A stretch of 64,000 nt of DNA from an uncultured Bacilli bacterium. Lineage in GTDB: Bacteria > Bacillota_I > Bacilli_A > RF39 > UBA660. Shown piece after piece: positions 53,943 through 62,444 of this stretch. The notes beneath the pieces were generated by a model. The model was not told where the DNA came from. It was given only the letters and a program-made list of their open reading frames with translations, and did no database searches. The position numbers were made by a program, and so were the translations under genes. Positions within the stretch are counted from its first letter, which is position 1, and each line of letters opens with the position of its first letter. The stretch lies in the NCBI GenBank assembly GCA_934096985.1, contig CAKONC010000002.1, positions 160,916 to 224,915 on the forward strand. The letters are read 5' to 3'.

Positions 53943-55361
53943 CTATGCATTATAAAACTTTTTAATTCTTTTAACTCCTGAATTTTTGATAACACATTGT
54001 TCATTCCAATACATTCCATATTCTTCGCCACGCTCTGAAAAGTACACCACAGCATTTGCAACGGAGGCAATCATATATCCACTTAGATGAAACATTTCAT
54101 TGTAAACTTCTTTTTCTGCTATTTCAAAAGGAATAGTACTGACACTTAACCTTCTTATCATTTCAAAAGTTGCCTCAATAACAATTTCTGAATATTTTTC
54201 ATTTCGATTATTAGCACAAAAAACTGCCCATTGATATTGTTTTTCAGGTTTAACCATATTAAATCCATAGTATATATAGTAACCAGATTCTTCTCTTGCA
54301 AGTTTATCAGATTTCTTTTTATAATCTGACCATTTTTCCAATTTTCCCGCCTTTTCATCTTCTACTATTTTACTGCCAAATATTTTTGATTTTGACTCAT
54401 ATATGGCTATTGGATCTGTTATGTTATATCCATCCTCAATATATGAATTTAAATATAGTACCTCACCATTTTTTGCTATTATACTAGATATTGCCATTCC
54501 ATAATCAACAAATGGAATTTCAATTAGGCCAATTTGAATCAAAAGGAAATTTTCAACATAAAATAATTCGTCTGTTGTTTCCTGCTTGGTGCCATACCAC
54601 CACCATGTACATGTTACTTCTTCTCCGGTATGTTTTTCTAATTTATCAAACATAGCTTTTGCAACTGACTCTTTATCAGTTTTTTCACTAGCAATAGGCT
54701 TTTCAGGAGCATTAATTTGATTTTTTGTATCAGTACTTGAAGTTGTTTGTTTAGTTTTTTTGTTTTCTTCTTTTTTATTAACACTATTATCTACAGGTAA
54801 TGTTTTTAAGTTTTTATCTTGCACATTTTTCGTGGTAGTTTTACTTGCTCTAGTCTTGGTTTCTTTCACTTTATCAACATCCGATTCAACTTTTTGCTTT
54901 TTATTTTCTTCATTTCGAGTAACATTTTTAGCATCTAAATTTTTTTGTTTTAATTTTTCCTCTCTCCATTTTCTATAATCAGCATATTCATCAAAAGTTA
55001 CGTCTCCTTTATTCATAGGTAAAAAAGAACCATTCTGTATTTGACAAACAAATTGGCAATTATCATTTGCCATATTGATAATTAAATCTCTATACTCTGG
55101 ATTATTACCATATCGAGTTATAAATTCACTAAAACTCAGTCTTTTACCAAAATAAATCCAGTTAGAACAATTACATTTTTCACTAGTATACTTTATTCCT
55201 TCGATTGTAATAAATGTTCTATCGTAAAAACGAAAACATTGCATATAACCATCATTTTTAATTTTCATTGGATCTTTTTCTGTCACTTCAGTTTCTATAC
55301 ATTCGCTTATTAATATACCTTGATATTTCTTTTCAACAAAACTTTTTACTTTTTTATCCAT
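53943..55361 (-). CDS. Hypothetical two-domain protein with Lys/Thr-rich linker
   Basis: 472 residues. Domain 1 (1-150) has CNCSNWIYFGKRLSFSEFI and four or five Cys. A low-complexity linker of Lys, Thr, Asn and Glu follows (about 150-235). Domain 2 (240-472) includes EEVTCTWWWYGTKQETTD, EKQYQWAVFCANNRNEKYSE and GYMIASVANAVVYFSERGEE. No signal peptide, so it is likely cytosolic. I do not recognise either domain. Flanked by toxin-antitoxin remnants and by tRNA-Glu, a setting typical of acquired DNA. Confidence 0.55.
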   Translation of the reverse strand: MDKKVKSFVEKKYQGILISECIETEVTEKDPMKIKNDGYMQCFRFYDRTFITIEGIKYTSEKCNCSNWIYFGKRLSFSEFITRYGNNPEYRDLIINMANDNCQFVCQIQNGSFLPMNKGDVTFDEYADYRKWREEKLKQKNLDAKNVTRNEENKKQKVESDVDKVKETKTRASKTTTKNVQDKNLKTLPVDNSVNKKEENKKTKQTTSSTDTKNQINAPEKPIASEKTDKESVAKAMFDKLEKHTGEEVTCTWWWYGTKQETTDELFYVENFLLIQIGLIEIPFVDYGMAISSIIAKNGEVLYLNSYIEDGYNITDPIAIYESKSKIFGSKIVEDEKAGKLEKWSDYKKKSDKLAREESGYYIYYGFNMVKPEKQYQWAVFCANNRNEKYSEIVIEATFEMIRRLSVSTIPFEIAEKEVYNEMFHLSGYMIASVANAVVYFSERGEEYGMYWNEQCVIKNSGVKRIKKFYNA

Positions 55362-55463
55362 AATAGTGATTTCTCCTTTAATATATTAAGATTTTTTGCC
55401 TAATCTGTCGTGTATTTTAAAGTAAATTAGTATATTTGTCAATTTAAGATTATTTAATTAAAT

Positions 55464-55489
55464 AAAAAAATCTCTATAAAAGAGACTTT
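55464..55489 (-). terminator. Terminator after tRNA-Glu
   Basis: TCTCT (55475-55471 on plus) and AGAGA (55481-55485) with a 5-base loop, followed on the minus strand by seven T (55470-55464). Confidence 0.72.
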
Positions 55490-55499
55490 GTATTAATAA

Positions 55500-55576
55500 T
55501 GGTAACCCGTAGGGGGTTCGAACCCCTGAATGCTGCGCTGAGAACGCAGTGTGTTAAACCACTTCACCAACGGGCT
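55500..55576 (-). tRNA. tRNA-Glu (anticodon CUC)
   Basis: Acceptor AGCCCGT pairs with ACGGGTT (55510-55504). The anticodon stem CTGCG/CGCAG has loop TTCTCAG (anticodon CTC at 55542-55540). The T-arm is GGGGTTCGAACCCC and CCA is encoded (55502-55500). Closely resembles Bacillota tRNA-Glu. It reads GAG; a UUC isoacceptor must be elsewhere. Confidence 0.93.
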
Positions 55577-55606
55577 AAAGCCATTACAATAGTATCATAA
55601 ATTTTT

Positions 55607-56800
55607 TTAGTTGTCTACACTATAATTGTCAAAATATCCAGAAATATAAACAACTGGTGTACCTTTATCTCCTGATCCTGAAGTTAAATCACATAATGAA
55701 CCAATAAGGTCAACATATCTTCTTGGAGTTGTTCCTTGAGATGCAATTGTACCTTTAAGATCTGCGTCTTTACTCCTTATTTCATTTTTAATTGCTTCAT
55801 TTAACTCTTCACCAGATAAATTACTAAATTTATTATCAGAAATATATTTAAGTTTTATTTCGTTAGGACTACCCTCAAGGCCTTTAGTATAATATGGAGA
55901 TACCACTGGATCTGCTAGTTCCCAAATTCCACCTATTGGATCTTTAAATGCACCATCACCATAAATCATTACTTCAATATTTTTACCTGTCTTTTCAAGT
56001 AACTTTCTTTGAATATTATCAACTAAACCTTGAGCATTATTAGGAAATAATTTAACTCTTTCTTCTGTAGAACGATTTGAACCTAATAGGCCATATTTTT
56101 CATTATAGCCACTACCATCAACTGGACTAGTTAAAATATCATCAAGACCTAAAATAATTCCATTTGAATTTCCTTTTAAAGTTTTTTTAGTTTCAAATCT
56201 TGTATGAATATCACAAACAAGTACGTTTTCTTCATAAGAAAGAATCTTCTTTGGATCATTTGCTAAAATTATCTCAATTTTGCAGCCCTCTTTTTCTACT
56301 AAATCCTTATAGAAATCAACCATATTTACGCCGGTAAAGATATGTTTCCAATCACCGAATTTCTCATAATAAGTTGCTTCATCTATAACATCAGTGTAAG
56401 GATTAATGCCACTTTCTTTTAATCTTTGTTTATCAAGTATATCGTTACCTACTTCATCTGATGGATAAGATATTTGTAAAGTAATTTTATCCATTGCTCT
56501 TGCTATTGCAGATAATAAAACTGCAAATCTATTTCTTGAAAGTATTGGAAATACTACTCCTATATGATTGGTTTTAAACTTATTTTTTATATCTTTAGCA
56601 ATCTCGTCAACAGTAACATAATTACCCATTGCTATACCTACTACAGCTTCAGTAACCGCTACAATATCTTTATCGTGAAAAGTAAAATTATCACTTTCAC
56701 TTGCTTTAATAAGACTATCTACTACGATATCCTCTAAATTTGAATTTTCTTTAATTACAGGAGTTCTTATACCCCTTACTACTGTTCCTACATTTCTCAT
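55607..56800 (-). CDS. Coenzyme F420-0:L-glutamate ligase-like protein (CofE family)
   Basis: 397 residues from ATG 56800, well spaced after AGGTGAT; earlier in-frame starts lie in that site. CofE-like blocks: VGTVVRGIRTPVIKENSNLE, DIVAVTEAVVGIAMGNYVT, GVVFPILSRNRFAVLLSAIA, IYGDGAFKDPIGGIWELADP and IASQGTTPRRYVDLIGSL. Family enzymes add glutamate to F420, but many Bacillota carry this long form without an F420 pathway, so another amide-ligation substrate is likely. No F420 genes nearby. Confidence 0.8.
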   Translation of the reverse strand: MRNVGTVVRGIRTPVIKENSNLEDIVVDSLIKASESDNFTFHDKDIVAVTEAVVGIAMGNYVTVDEIAKDIKNKFKTNHIGVVFPILSRNRFAVLLSAIARAMDKITLQISYPSDEVGNDILDKQRLKESGINPYTDVIDEATYYEKFGDWKHIFTGVNMVDFYKDLVEKEGCKIEIILANDPKKILSYEENVLVCDIHTRFETKKTLKGNSNGIILGLDDILTSPVDGSGYNEKYGLLGSNRSTEERVKLFPNNAQGLVDNIQRKLLEKTGKNIEVMIYGDGAFKDPIGGIWELADPVVSPYYTKGLEGSPNEIKLKYISDNKFSNLSGEELNEAIKNEIRSKDADLKGTIASQGTTPRRYVDLIGSLCDLTSGSGDKGTPVVYISGYFDNYSVDN

Positions 56801-56829
56801 TTTCATCACCTAGTACAATTATAAAACAA

Positions 56830-56865
56830 AAGAAAAGTTTAAACAAATTTATTTGTCTAAACTTT
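56830..56865 (-). terminator. Terminator of the ABC fusion operon
   Basis: AAAGTTTAAACAAAT (56834-56848) and ATTTGTCTAAACTTT (56851-56865) pair with one wobble; T-rich on the minus strand. Confidence 0.82.
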
Positions 56866-56872
56866 ACACATT

Positions 56873-59269
56873 TTAATCAACATCTTTTCTTGAAAGTATT
56901 GCAGCAGGTGTTTTTGAAACTATTTTCATTATTGGTAAAAGGCCTACGATAATATTAAATAAATATATAATAATTATACTTAATAATATAGTAAATGGAT
57001 TTACTAAATAATTTATTTCAAAATAGCTTATTGTTTGTAATGTTTTTAATACATATGCTACAAAAAGTGTTCCCGGAAGACTTGCAACAGTGGTAATAGC
57101 AATAATCTCCCCATAAAACATTTTATAAATATCACTTTTCTTTGTACCAATAGCTCTATAAATGCCAATTTCTTTAATACGTGAAAGATATGAAGAACGA
57201 ATCATTAGATATATTTCTACAAAAGAAATGGCTAAAATTATCAAAGATACTATAAGTCCTGAATTAACAGCTTCTTTCTTACTTTCCATGTAGTTTTCTT
57301 TACTTACTTCATAAGAATTTTTAACCTCTAAATTTTCCTTATTTAAATCACTTATTGCTTTTTCTTCATCTTTAGGCATTATCGTTAAATTTTTCTCTTT
57401 TGCTATCAAAAGATACTTAATCATATTTTCATTTACATAGTGGTATTGATTGCTACCTTCATAATATCCTACAACTGTAAGTTTTTGATCATTTATTTTA
57501 TTATCAATTTTACTATTAAGTGGATAATCATATTCTAAAGAAGAATTTAGCACTACTTCATAATCATTAATTGGCATTCTTCCTTTTTTAATATTTAAAG
57601 TTGTATCAAAACTATAATTTAAATATGAAGCTGTTTCATCATCTACTTCATAACCTATATTACTTGATAAGTATAAAACATCATAAATATATTTTTCATC
57701 CATATATATACTATGATCGCCTTTATCAGTTATACCTTTAATAATAAATGTCATATTTTTTAATTGTAATTCATAACCTATTAAATCATTTAAATCCTTA
57801 TGCCCCGTTTGAATAGCAAATCTTTCATCAGAAGTAAATAAACTATCTAAAACCGAAGAATCCACAACTACATCATTATCATTTGAAATATTACTACCAT
57901 AAATAATATCATTATTACTTACATATTCTTTTTTTACTAAACCACCAGTTATTAAAGCCGATGACTCAGAAGTTTGATAATAATCATCAAAATTTATTTT
58001 AAATTTTGCTACTCCGGAGCCAGGAAGAATATAGTCAATACTTTCATACGAAACATATTTATTAAAATTATCTACGCTAATAACAGGTATTTTTGCTTCA
58101 AGATAATTTTTATTTTTTTCAATAAAATAACTATCTTTAACATTTAAAAGTCCAAATATATTACTAACACTATACATAATAAATGCACCAGATGCAAAAA
58201 ATCCAAGTAAAAGTAATTTCTTTATAAATGAATAATCAAGAATTTTTTTAAATCCTAAATGTACTACTTTAAAAATATTAAATATCGAAGAGTATTTGTG
58301 TTTTTCATTTTTGTTTTCTTTAATATCAAATTCATATTTTTCATAAATAGATTTATCAATCTGTTTATAATGATCATTTATAAACTCTACACTAGAATTT
58401 TCATCAACAGCAATAATTCTTTCATTGCCTTCGGTTTTTATATAAATATTATTATTTTTAACTACTAAAGTAATTTTTGATTTTATTTTATCGTCTGCAT
58501 AAATATTAATACTATTATTTTCTTCCTTAAATTTGAAATCTTTTAAATAAATTTTATTATCAATCTTATAATCTAAAGAATTTTCATGTTTATTTTCATA
58601 ATCATTTACTATCTTACCATCAGAAAGTTCTATTATTCTGTCTGCATAAAATTTAGCAATATCAGTTTCATGAGTAACTAATATAACTAATCTATTTTTT
58701 GAAATAGATTTAATAATATTCATTATTTCAATAGTATTTTGACTATCTAAATTTCCCGTAGGTTCATCTGCTAAAATGATGCTAGGATTTTTTACTAATG
58801 CTCTTGCTATAGCAACTCTTTGCTTTTCACCACCAGAAAGCATTCCCGCAGGTCTATTTCGATAACGATAAATTTTAAGCGTTTCTAAAATATCATTTAC
58901 TCTTTTTTGAATTTCATTTTTGTTTTTTATACCAATCATTTTTAGTGATATAGCAACATTTTCAAATACACTTAAGTTTTCTAATAAGTTATAATTTTGA
59001 AATATATAACCTATATTTAAATTTCTTTCTTTATCAACATAATATGTACTTTTTCTAGTAAGCCTTTTTCCGTTTACAAAAATACTTCCACTCTTTACTT
59101 TGTCAAGGCCTCCGATAACATTTAAAAGTGTTGTTTTTCCACATCCCGAAGGTCCTAAAAGACAAACGAGTCCATTATCTTCGAAAGTAGTCGAAGTATT
59201 ATCTATAACATGTAATTCATTTTTCTTATGTCTATTAAAATATTTATTTACTTTTTCTAACTTTATCAT
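56873..59269 (-). CDS. ABC transporter, ATPase fused to FtsX-like permease (MacB-like), 2
   Basis: 798 residues. ATPase domain 1-225 ([47 protein letters not shown]), a charged linker, one helix at about 350, a long outer domain, then three helices at the C-terminus of FtsX type ([40 protein letters not shown]). Starts on the stop of the upstream fusion (TAATG overlap), so the two form one heterodimeric exporter or signal-sensing complex. Confidence 0.88.
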   Translation of the reverse strand: MIKLEKVNKYFNRHKKNELHVIDNTSTTFEDNGLVCLLGPSGCGKTTLLNVIGGLDKVKSGSIFVNGKRLTRKSTYYVDKERNLNIGYIFQNYNLLENLSVFENVAISLKMIGIKNKNEIQKRVNDILETLKIYRYRNRPAGMLSGGEKQRVAIARALVKNPSIILADEPTGNLDSQNTIEIMNIIKSISKNRLVILVTHETDIAKFYADRIIELSDGKIVNDYENKHENSLDYKIDNKIYLKDFKFKEENNSINIYADDKIKSKITLVVKNNNIYIKTEGNERIIAVDENSSVEFINDHYKQIDKSIYEKYEFDIKENKNEKHKYSSIFNIFKVVHLGFKKILDYSFIKKLLLLGFFASGAFIMYSVSNIFGLLNVKDSYFIEKNKNYLEAKIPVISVDNFNKYVSYESIDYILPGSGVAKFKINFDDYYQTSESSALITGGLVKKEYVSNNDIIYGSNISNDNDVVVDSSVLDSLFTSDERFAIQTGHKDLNDLIGYELQLKNMTFIIKGITDKGDHSIYMDEKYIYDVLYLSSNIGYEVDDETASYLNYSFDTTLNIKKGRMPINDYEVVLNSSLEYDYPLNSKIDNKINDQKLTVVGYYEGSNQYHYVNENMIKYLLIAKEKNLTIMPKDEEKAISDLNKENLEVKNSYEVSKENYMESKKEAVNSGLIVSLIILAISFVEIYLMIRSSYLSRIKEIGIYRAIGTKKSDIYKMFYGEIIAITTVASLPGTLFVAYVLKTLQTISYFEINYLVNPFTILLSIIIIYLFNIIVGLLPIMKIVSKTPAAILSRKDVD

Positions 59270-61491
59270 TATATTTCCTCGTCTCTATATGTTTTCATCG
59301 CTGATGATTTAAATAATTTTCTTGAATATCTTAATGAAATAAGTAAGCTCATTACAAAGCAAACTAAATAAACTATTATATAATCTTTTAAAGTTAAATA
59401 ATTAATCATATCACTTAAAGTCGGAGAATTTATAATATCTTTTGAAATTAAAACGATAAATGAAATAACTAAAATGTATGCAATATGATAAACAGTAAAT
59501 AGTTCAATACTAATCATATTTTTTAACACTTTTTTCGTAGCTCCTAAAATACGTAAAGTTGCATAATAAACATTTCTAGATTTTTCAATTATTCTAATAA
59601 CAAAATATGCGATGAAAAATAGTACTATAAATAAAAATGCCACTGCAACTACTTTAAATATTTTCAAAACCTCAGAAACGCCATAATTTAAACTTACTTT
59701 AACATCTTTTATATATAATGCTTGATATTCACTTTTATCTAAATATTTTTTTACACTTTGAATATTTTTTACATCATCTACAAATACGGATACTTGATAA
59801 TTTTCTTTACTAAATAAACTATTATAATCATCATTTGATATATATATAACAAAATTATTATTATCATAGTCTTTAATATTTACTAAACCATAAAAATTAT
59901 TTTTCGTATAAACTTCTGATACATTTAATTTAACTGAATTTTCATAATACTGATTTTTTACTTTTATAGAAAGTTCGTTATTAATGCAGTTACCATAATT
60001 ACAATAATTATTTAATTGATATGGAATATAAGCATTACCTGGTTTTACATTCTCGTTAGGTCTAAATACTACATATATTTCTTTATTATTAAGTAGCATT
60101 TTTATATTACTATAATCAACATTTGCACAAGTTTTTATATTATTTAAAAGCTTATCACTTGCATAAAATGTTTCATTTTCTGATAAACTATTTGTCAAAA
60201 TAAGTCCAGTTACTTTAACATTTTCTACGCATGATGAAGCATTTTTTGAACTCGTAGAAAATAAATTATAATTAGTATTTAATATATCTTCTTTAGAGTT
60301 AGTTACATAGTAATTATTTTTATATATTTTCATTACTACTTCATTATCATTTTCAGGCATTTTACCAATTATTTTTTCATTAATATCGCTGGCCTCTTTG
60401 AAAAAGCCATAAAACCAATAAGAGTTACTATTGTCTGTTAAATAATATTCCTTGTCTAAAATAATATCATTCAAATTAACTTTTTTTACATGCTCTAATT
60501 TTTTTAGTTTTTCTATATCACTATCAGAAATATAACTATTATCTTTCTTTTTTAAAACAATTCTTTCATCAGATAAATCCCTAAAATAATAATTATAGCC
60601 TAATTTATTTGCCTCATATTCAGAAGATCTAATAGATGAATATTCTCCGAAAAAAGCTAACGTAATAAGTAAAAATACAATTAAAAGTAATATAAATTTC
60701 ATTGGAATGTTAAAAGTATTTCTTACACCAAGTCTAATTTTATTAAAAAAGCTAATTCCTTTATACTCGTGAATAGTCAAAGTACTTTTATTATATTCTT
60801 TTAAAGATATGTCTTCTCTAACCTTACCATCACTCATCTCTATTTTTCTTGTAGCATATTTTTCTACTTCATCATAATTATGAGTAACTACGATAACTAA
60901 TTTATCTTTAGCAACTTCCGATAAAATTCTAATAACACTTTGACTTGAACGACTATCAAGATTTCCCGTAGGTTCATCTGCAATAATAATTGGTACATCT
61001 TTTGCAAGGGCACGTGCTATAGCTACTCTTTGCTTTTGACCACCAGATAAATGTGATACTTTTGTATTACGATATTTATACAAATCTACCTTTTTAATTA
61101 AATCTAGAATTTTTTGCTTTACATCTTTTTTCTTAAATCCATTTAAAAGAAGTACCAATTCAATATTTTGATATACTGTATAACTTGATACCAAATTAAA
61201 TGATTGAAAGATATTTCCTATATAGCATTTACGATAATTTTCAATATCCTCGCTACTATAATGACTTGTTTCCTTGCCATTAATATACATTTCTCCTTCT
61301 TCATAAGTATCAAGACCAGATAGTACATTTAAAAGTGTAGACTTTCCAGAACCACTTTCTCCGGTAATAACCACAAACTCTCCTAAAAAAAATTCAAGTG
61401 AAACTTTACTAAATCCCGAAGAAACCATTCCTTTGTTATAATAAAACTTGCTAACTTTATCAAGCTTTAAAATGGGTTTTTCTGTTTTCAT
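59269..61491 (-). CDS. ABC transporter, ATPase fused to FtsX-like permease (MacB-like), 1
   Basis: 740 residues, same plan as its partner. ATPase 1-230 with [34 protein letters not shown] and [14 protein letters not shown], then a helix at about 265, a 300-residue outer domain and FtsX helices with SRNVYYATLRILGATKKVLK. Such pairs export peptides or lipoproteins, or act in antimicrobial peptide resistance. No two-component genes are adjacent. First gene of the unit. Confidence 0.88.
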   Translation of the reverse strand: MKTEKPILKLDKVSKFYYNKGMVSSGFSKVSLEFFLGEFVVITGESGSGKSTLLNVLSGLDTYEEGEMYINGKETSHYSSEDIENYRKCYIGNIFQSFNLVSSYTVYQNIELVLLLNGFKKKDVKQKILDLIKKVDLYKYRNTKVSHLSGGQKQRVAIARALAKDVPIIIADEPTGNLDSRSSQSVIRILSEVAKDKLVIVVTHNYDEVEKYATRKIEMSDGKVREDISLKEYNKSTLTIHEYKGISFFNKIRLGVRNTFNIPMKFILLLIVFLLITLAFFGEYSSIRSSEYEANKLGYNYYFRDLSDERIVLKKKDNSYISDSDIEKLKKLEHVKKVNLNDIILDKEYYLTDNSNSYWFYGFFKEASDINEKIIGKMPENDNEVVMKIYKNNYYVTNSKEDILNTNYNLFSTSSKNASSCVENVKVTGLILTNSLSENETFYASDKLLNNIKTCANVDYSNIKMLLNNKEIYVVFRPNENVKPGNAYIPYQLNNYCNYGNCINNELSIKVKNQYYENSVKLNVSEVYTKNNFYGLVNIKDYDNNNFVIYISNDDYNSLFSKENYQVSVFVDDVKNIQSVKKYLDKSEYQALYIKDVKVSLNYGVSEVLKIFKVVAVAFLFIVLFFIAYFVIRIIEKSRNVYYATLRILGATKKVLKNMISIELFTVYHIAYILVISFIVLISKDIINSPTLSDMINYLTLKDYIIVYLVCFVMSLLISLRYSRKLFKSSAMKTYRDEEI

Positions 61492-61597
61492 ATTTTACTC
61501 TCCTACCAAAATTATATTATAAAATACCATTTTATACAATTCATTATACACTTGTTAAGTGACTTATAGATGACTATATGATATAATTTACTAGGAT

Positions 61598-62413
61598 ATG
61601 AAGAAAAGAAAATTAAATAAAAAAAATTTATTTTTACTTATATTTTTTGTTTTAATGTTTTTTACTTTTATATTTAGTTTAATAAAGATTTTTATATGGG
61701 TAATAGATAATAAAAAAACTGATAAAATTATAAAAGTTGCTAGTAATATTACAGAAATTACAGAAACAAAAAGTGATAATGAAGTAATTATTGAAACGTC
61801 AAATAAAACTAATGCTTATTTTGAATACATTAAAATGAGTTTAATTGATGTAGACCTTGATAAATTAAAAAGGTATAATGAAGATACTGTGGGATGGCTT
61901 AAAGTTGAAGGTACCAATATAAACTACCCTTTTGTTCAGACTGATAATAATGAAGATTATTTAACTAAATCTTTTGATAAAACCTTTAATTACGCAGGAT
62001 GGATATTTTTAGATTATCGAAATAGCTTTCTATCACTTGATAGAAATACTATTATTTACGGTCACGGTAGAGTAAATGGTACTATGTTTGGTTCTTTAAA
62101 AGACACTTTAAAACCATCTTGGCAAAGTAATGAAGAAAACTATATAATAAGAATGTCTACAGAAAAAGTAAAAACTATGTGGCAAATATTTAGTACTTAT
62201 AAAATTCCCACAACAAGTGATTATATTAAAACAAGTTTTATAAGTGATGATGAATATATGGCTTTTTTAGAAACTATTAAAAATCGTTCTGAATTTAATT
62301 TTAATGTAGATCTTAATAGTGATGATAAAATTCTTACTCTTTCAACCTGCTATAATGATACAGAAAAAATGGTAGTTCATGCAAAACTAATTAAATACGA
62401 AATTAAGGCATAA
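61598..62413 (+). CDS. srtB: Class B sortase with altered catalytic Arg
   Basis: 271 residues. Basic head, one membrane helix (13-37) and a SrtB-type domain: NEDTVGWLKVEGTNINYPFV, AGWIFLDYRNSF, catalytic His in TIIYGHGRVNGTMFG and Cys in ILTLSTCYND. The place of the catalytic Arg (R-x-VVHA in relatives) is Lys in DTEKMVVHAKLI. It would attach surface proteins to the cell wall. The convergent gene 30 bases away encodes a protein with a C-terminal sorting-like signal, the likely substrate. No clear ribosome site precedes the ATG at 61598. Confidence 0.87.
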   Translation: MKKRKLNKKNLFLLIFFVLMFFTFIFSLIKIFIWVIDNKKTDKIIKVASNITEITETKSDNEVIIETSNKTNAYFEYIKMSLIDVDLDKLKRYNEDTVGWLKVEGTNINYPFVQTDNNEDYLTKSFDKTFNYAGWIFLDYRNSFLSLDRNTIIYGHGRVNGTMFGSLKDTLKPSWQSNEENYIIRMSTEKVKTMWQIFSTYKIPTTSDYIKTSFISDDEYMAFLETIKNRSEFNFNVDLNSDDKILTLSTCYNDTEKMVVHAKLIKYEIKA

Positions 62414-62444
62414 AAAAATGCGTAAAATTTTACGCAATTTTTTT
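62412..62444. terminator. Bidirectional terminator between sortase and surface protein
   Basis: Perfect palindrome TGCGTAAAA/TTTTACGCA (62419-62436) flanked by seven A and eight T, so it works for both convergent genes. Confidence 0.87.
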
